Source: Alphaproteobacteria bacterium
Lineage (GTDB): Bacteria > Pseudomonadota > Alphaproteobacteria > Rickettsiales > VGDC01
NCBI GenBank assembly: GCA_016869895.1
Contig: VGDC01000083.1
Span: 1 to 7,669, forward strand
Direction: 5' to 3'
DNA: 7,669 nucleotides
Below are positions 5,060-7,669 of the stretch, in pieces. Made by a program: the position numbers and the translations under genes. Numbering within the stretch: the stretch's first letter is position 1; the number at the start of each line of letters is the position of its first letter. The notes beneath the pieces are model-generated. The model was not told the DNA's origin. It saw nothing but the letters and a program-made list of their open reading frames with translations, and searched no databases.

Positions 5060-6448
5060 TTATACCTTCTCGTCGGCGGTGATGCCGAGCATCTTGAGTT
5101 TACGATGCAGCGCGGAACGCTCCATGCAGACGAAGGAGGACGTCTTGGAGATATTGCCGCCGAAACGGTTGATTTGCGAAAGCAGGTATTGCCGCTCGAA
5201 CAACTCGCGCGCATCGCGCAGCGGCAGCGACATGATGTCCTGCTTCAAATCCACTTGAAAGGCTGCAATAGAGCCATCGAACAGGTCGGCGGGCAGCATA
5301 TCCGCCTTGATGACATCCTTGCTCTGCCCTGGTGCCATGATGAGCAGCCATTCCATGACGTTGCGCAGCTGACGCACGTTGCCCGGCCAGTCATAGCTCT
5401 GCAATGCGGCCAGTGCGTCTTCCGAAAGCTTGCGGGCGGGAAGACCGGCGGATTCCGCCGCGCGTTTCAGGAAATGCTGCGCCAGTTCGGGAATGTCGTC
5501 GCGGTGCTCGCGCAAAGCGGGCATCTTCAGCGGTACGACATTCAGGCGGTAATACAGGTCCTCACGGAAACGTCCGGCGCGGATTTCCTCGTTCAGGTCG
5601 CGGTTGGACGCCACGATGACGCGCACATCCACTTCCACGCGGCGGTTGCCATGCAGTCGCTCGAAGGAGTTCTCTTGCAGAGCGCGCAGGATTTTGGCCT
5701 GCGTCTCCATGGGCATATCGGCTACTTCATCGATGAACAACGTACCACGATGCGCGCGCTCGAACGTGCCCACCTTCTCCGCGCCGCCCGTGGGGTTCTT
5801 GGCTTCCTGCCCGAAGAGTTCGGCGTCAATCCATTCCGGCGACATGCTGGCCGCGTTCAGCACCACGAACGGGCCTTTATTCCGACGGGATTTCGCATGG
5901 ATGAGGCGCGCGACGACTTCCTTGCCCGTGCCCGCAGCACCGCTGATAAGCACGCGGCTATTGGTGGGCGCGACTTTGTCGATGGTGGCGCGGATGGTGT
6001 TCAGGCCGGATGAATTCCCGATGAGATCCCAATCCGCTCCGGCGCGCACGCGCAGTTCTTCGTTCTCCTGACGCAGCTGGCGGTGTTCCAGCGCGCGCTG
6101 CACCACCAGAAGCAAGCGGTCTTCCTTGAAGGGCTTCTCGATGAAATCGAACGCGCCGATGCGGATGGCGCTGACCGCCGTTTCGATATTGCCGTGGCCG
6201 GAAATCATGATGACAGGAACTTCGGGATGTTTCTTCTTGACCAGTTCCAGCACGCCCAGACCGTCCAGCTCGCTGCCTTGCAGCCAGATGTCCAGCACGA
6301 TGACTGAAGGCAGACGCTCGCCGATGGCTTTCAACGCCTCGTCGCTGCTGCCCGCGATGCGCGTGGCATATCCTTCATCCTTGAGGATGTCAGAGATGAG
6401 ATCACGGATATCCGCCTCATCATCGACAATAAGTACCTCTGCAGCCAT
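5060..6448 (-). CDS. ntrX: NtrX response regulator (NtrC-family AAA+ protein lacking GAFTGA)
   Basis: A 462-residue cytoplasmic response regulator, the partner of NtrY. The receiver domain (1-120) has the acidic pocket D9/D10, phospho-acceptor D53, S83 and K105. The AAA+ domain (about 140-365) has Walker A GAAGTGKE (170-177), Walker B TLFIDE (236-241) and arginines in GRFREDLYYRL (292-302). The C-terminal Fis-type helix-turn-helix is at about 430-456 (GGNISKTSSFVCMERSALHRKL). The loop that in true sigma-54 activators reads GAFTGA reads KNPTGG here (217-222), with no length change. To my knowledge this loss is usual in alphaproteobacterial NtrX, and such proteins are thought to regulate sigma-70-type promoters rather than activate sigma-54. 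The ATG at 6448 has AAAGGA 12 bases upstream, a rather long spacing, and a second AAAGG only 2 bases from the start. It lies 62 bases after ntrY, with no clear promoter between, and immediately before trkA. The likely operon is ntrY-ntrX-trkA. Confidence 0.96.
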   Translation of the reverse strand: MAAEVLIVDDEADIRDLISDILKDEGYATRIAGSSDEALKAIGERLPSVIVLDIWLQGSELDGLGVLELVKKKHPEVPVIMISGHGNIETAVSAIRIGAFDFIEKPFKEDRLLLVVQRALEHRQLRQENEELRVRAGADWDLIGNSSGLNTIRATIDKVAPTNSRVLISGAAGTGKEVVARLIHAKSRRNKGPFVVLNAASMSPEWIDAELFGQEAKNPTGGAEKVGTFERAHRGTLFIDEVADMPMETQAKILRALQENSFERLHGNRRVEVDVRVIVASNRDLNEEIRAGRFREDLYYRLNVVPLKMPALREHRDDIPELAQHFLKRAAESAGLPARKLSEDALAALQSYDWPGNVRQLRNVMEWLLIMAPGQSKDVIKADMLPADLFDGSIAAFQVDLKQDIMSLPLRDARELFERQYLLSQINRFGGNISKTSSFVCMERSALHRKLKMLGITADEKV

Positions 6449-6510
6449 GACCTTTGTATTTCCTTTGTTGACGGCTCTTCACCGTTCTTGATTCGTTATC
6501 TGCTTCTGTT

Positions 6511-7669
6511 TCACTCGCCAGCCGGGAAGACCAATCTCACCAATCCTCCGCCTTCAGGCCGGTTCTCCAGCTCGATGCGGCCTTTATGGTCTTCCATGAT
6601 CTTCTTCACGATGGCAAGCCCAAGGCCAGTGCCCTTCGCGCGAGTGGTGACATAAGGCTCCAGCAAGCGGTGGATCTGATCGGGCGGGAATCCGCAACCG
6701 TCGTCCTTCACTTCGATGATGCAATAGTCTTCACTCAAACGGCTCGCGACAGAGATATGCCCTGCTGCCTGTTCTTCCGGATTTCCACCGTTCTGCACAT
6801 GGCGTGTTTCAATCGCTTCTGCAGCATTTTTTACTAGATTTGTGATGACTTGTCTAACCTGACTTGCATCCACCGTGATAAATATTTCATCAGCGGGAAC
6901 ATCCACCGAATAGGCGATGCGAGGATGCGCGGATTCCTCCAGCAGCACGATTTTCGCCAGCAGATCGCCGATGTCTTCGCGGGAGAAAACGGGGGCGGGA
7001 AGCCGCGCGAAATCGACGAATTCCTCCACCATCTTGCCGATGTCCCCCACATGGCGGATGATGGTATCGGTATATTTCTCGAAGTTCTCCTGCTCGGATT
7101 CATCCACTTGTTTCAGGTACTTACGTTTCAATCGTTGCGCCGAAAGCTGGATAGGTGTCAGCGGGTTCTTGATTTCATGGGCGACGCGCCGCGCCACATC
7201 GGCCCATGCAGCATGACGCTGCGCGGCGACGACGGGCGTGATGTCATCGAAGGTGATGACGAAACTCTCCACTTCGCCCTCATATTCCTGCGCGGCGATA
7301 TGCAATTTCAGCGAAAGCGCTTTCTCTCCACGCTGGAGCAATACATCACCGGAGACAGGCTTGGAGGGTTTGGCGATGACCTCTTTCAGCAAATTTTCCG
7401 CTTCGGGCATGACTTCACTCAGTGACTTGCCGAAAATGTCCTCTTCACCCAGCTGCAAAAGTCCTGTCGCGGAGCGGTTATACAACGTGACAACCTGCAT
7501 GTTGTCTATCGCCACGACACCCGCCGAAACCCCCGCCAATACGGCTTCCGAGAAGCGGCGGCGCGCATCGATCTGGCGGTTGGCTTTCATCAGGTCGCGC
7601 CGTTGGGAGGCGAGCTGGTTGGTCATGCGGTTGAAGGCGCGCCCAAGGGTAGCCAATTCGTCGTTCTCC
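6511..7669 (-). CDS. ntrY: NtrY sensor histidine kinase (partial, N-terminus outside window)
   Basis: The C-terminal part of the membrane sensor kinase that phosphorylates NtrX; the frame runs off the right edge. Residues are numbered from the leucine codon at 7656. The visible part opens with the end of a HAMP linker (ENDELATLGRAFNRMTNQL), followed by a PAS domain (about 33-140). The HisKA domain has phospho-acceptor H160 in VAHEIKNPLTP. The HATPase_c domain has its N box ITNLVKNAAEAIE (271-283), G1 DDGCG (318-322) and G2 GTGLGLAIV (342-350). NtrY proteins are typically over 700 residues with N-terminal transmembrane helices and a periplasmic sensor, so roughly half is missing here. The HEIKNPLTPI H-box, with its proline-rich end, is of the NtrB/NtrY type. 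The TTG at 7656 is not a real start; the protein continues upstream. All kinase catalytic motifs are intact. ntrX follows 62 bases downstream in the same direction. Confidence 0.96.
   Translation of the reverse strand, partial: ENDELATLGRAFNRMTNQLASQRRDLMKANRQIDARRRFSEAVLAGVSAGVVAIDNMQVVTLYNRSATGLLQLGEEDIFGKSLSEVMPEAENLLKEVIAKPSKPVSGDVLLQRGEKALSLKLHIAAQEYEGEVESFVITFDDITPVVAAQRHAAWADVARRVAHEIKNPLTPIQLSAQRLKRKYLKQVDESEQENFEKYTDTIIRHVGDIGKMVEEFVDFARLPAPVFSREDIGDLLAKIVLLEESAHPRIAYSVDVPADEIFITVDASQVRQVITNLVKNAAEAIETRHVQNGGNPEEQAAGHISVASRLSEDYCIIEVKDDGCGFPPDQIHRLLEPYVTTRAKGTGLGLAIVKKIMEDHKGRIELENRPEGGGLVRLVFPAGE

Noticed and set aside
4373..6013. A 546-codon plus-strand open frame spanning the trkA-ntrX junction.
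   Set aside because: It is antisense to two clear genes; its His, Asp and Gln-rich composition is the complement of their codons, and no domain is visible.
6449..6510. Short dyad ACGG/CCGT in the ntrY-ntrX gap as a terminator or attenuator.
   Set aside because: The stem is only 4 bp with no U-run; it is not credible as a terminator between two operon genes.
6825..6865. AT-rich patch with less usual codons in the NtrY N-box, possibly an internal promoter.
   Set aside because: No hexamer pair with proper spacing could be found, and the N-box residues are intact; local codon variation is enough.
1..7669. Mobile element, CRISPR array, tRNA or defence system.
   Set aside because: No array-like repeats, tRNA-like fold, transposase, integrase or nuclease domain was seen; all long frames belong to housekeeping or signalling families.

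Overview
The window is ordinary alphaproteobacterial chromosome, moderately GC-rich. The order ntrY-ntrX-trkA is a classic alphaproteobacterial arrangement. The citrate synthase and the large MrpD/NuoL-like antiporter subunit also read like alphaproteobacterial family members. I cannot name a genus; a Rhodospirillales-like or less-studied alphaproteobacterial lineage is a guess. I see no transposase, integrase, CRISPR array, tRNA, rRNA or other sign of a mobile element.

Layout, plus strand (1-3144): the last codons of an unidentified gene overlap, by ATGA, the start of a 588-residue proton-conducting antiporter subunit. Its stop is 23 bases before the start of gltA (citrate synthase). The gltA Shine-Dalgarno lies inside a perfect 12-base palindrome. 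A promoter-like TTGAAA-17-TATATA pair sits in the 3' end of the antiporter gene and may give gltA its own transcript. A nested hairpin (3171-3222) follows gltA and probably serves as a bidirectional terminator.

Layout, minus strand (7669 down to 3242): the C-terminal two thirds or so of the kinase NtrY (its N-terminus lies beyond the window), then NtrX, then TrkA. TrkA starts at TTG three bases after the ntrX stop, so the two are very likely co-transcribed and translationally coupled. Beyond trkA is a 240-base non-coding stretch with several hairpins and inverted repeats, AT-rich in its middle part. It is followed by a convincing but unrecognised 65-residue, extremely hydrophobic small membrane protein that converges on gltA.

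How the genes fit together: NtrY/NtrX is a membrane-sensing two-component system tied in alphaproteobacteria to nitrogen, redox and envelope physiology. TrkA gates the Trk potassium uptake channel in response to nucleotides. The antiporter subunit moves H+ against Na+ or K+, and citrate synthase feeds the TCA cycle. Ion homeostasis is the common thread of the flanking genes, but that is inference. The items most worth a second look are the small membrane protein with its SD-sequestering hairpin, the NtrX that lacks GAFTGA, and the antiporter's missing lysine in the equivalent of helix 10. I found no clear evidence of a novel multi-gene system.
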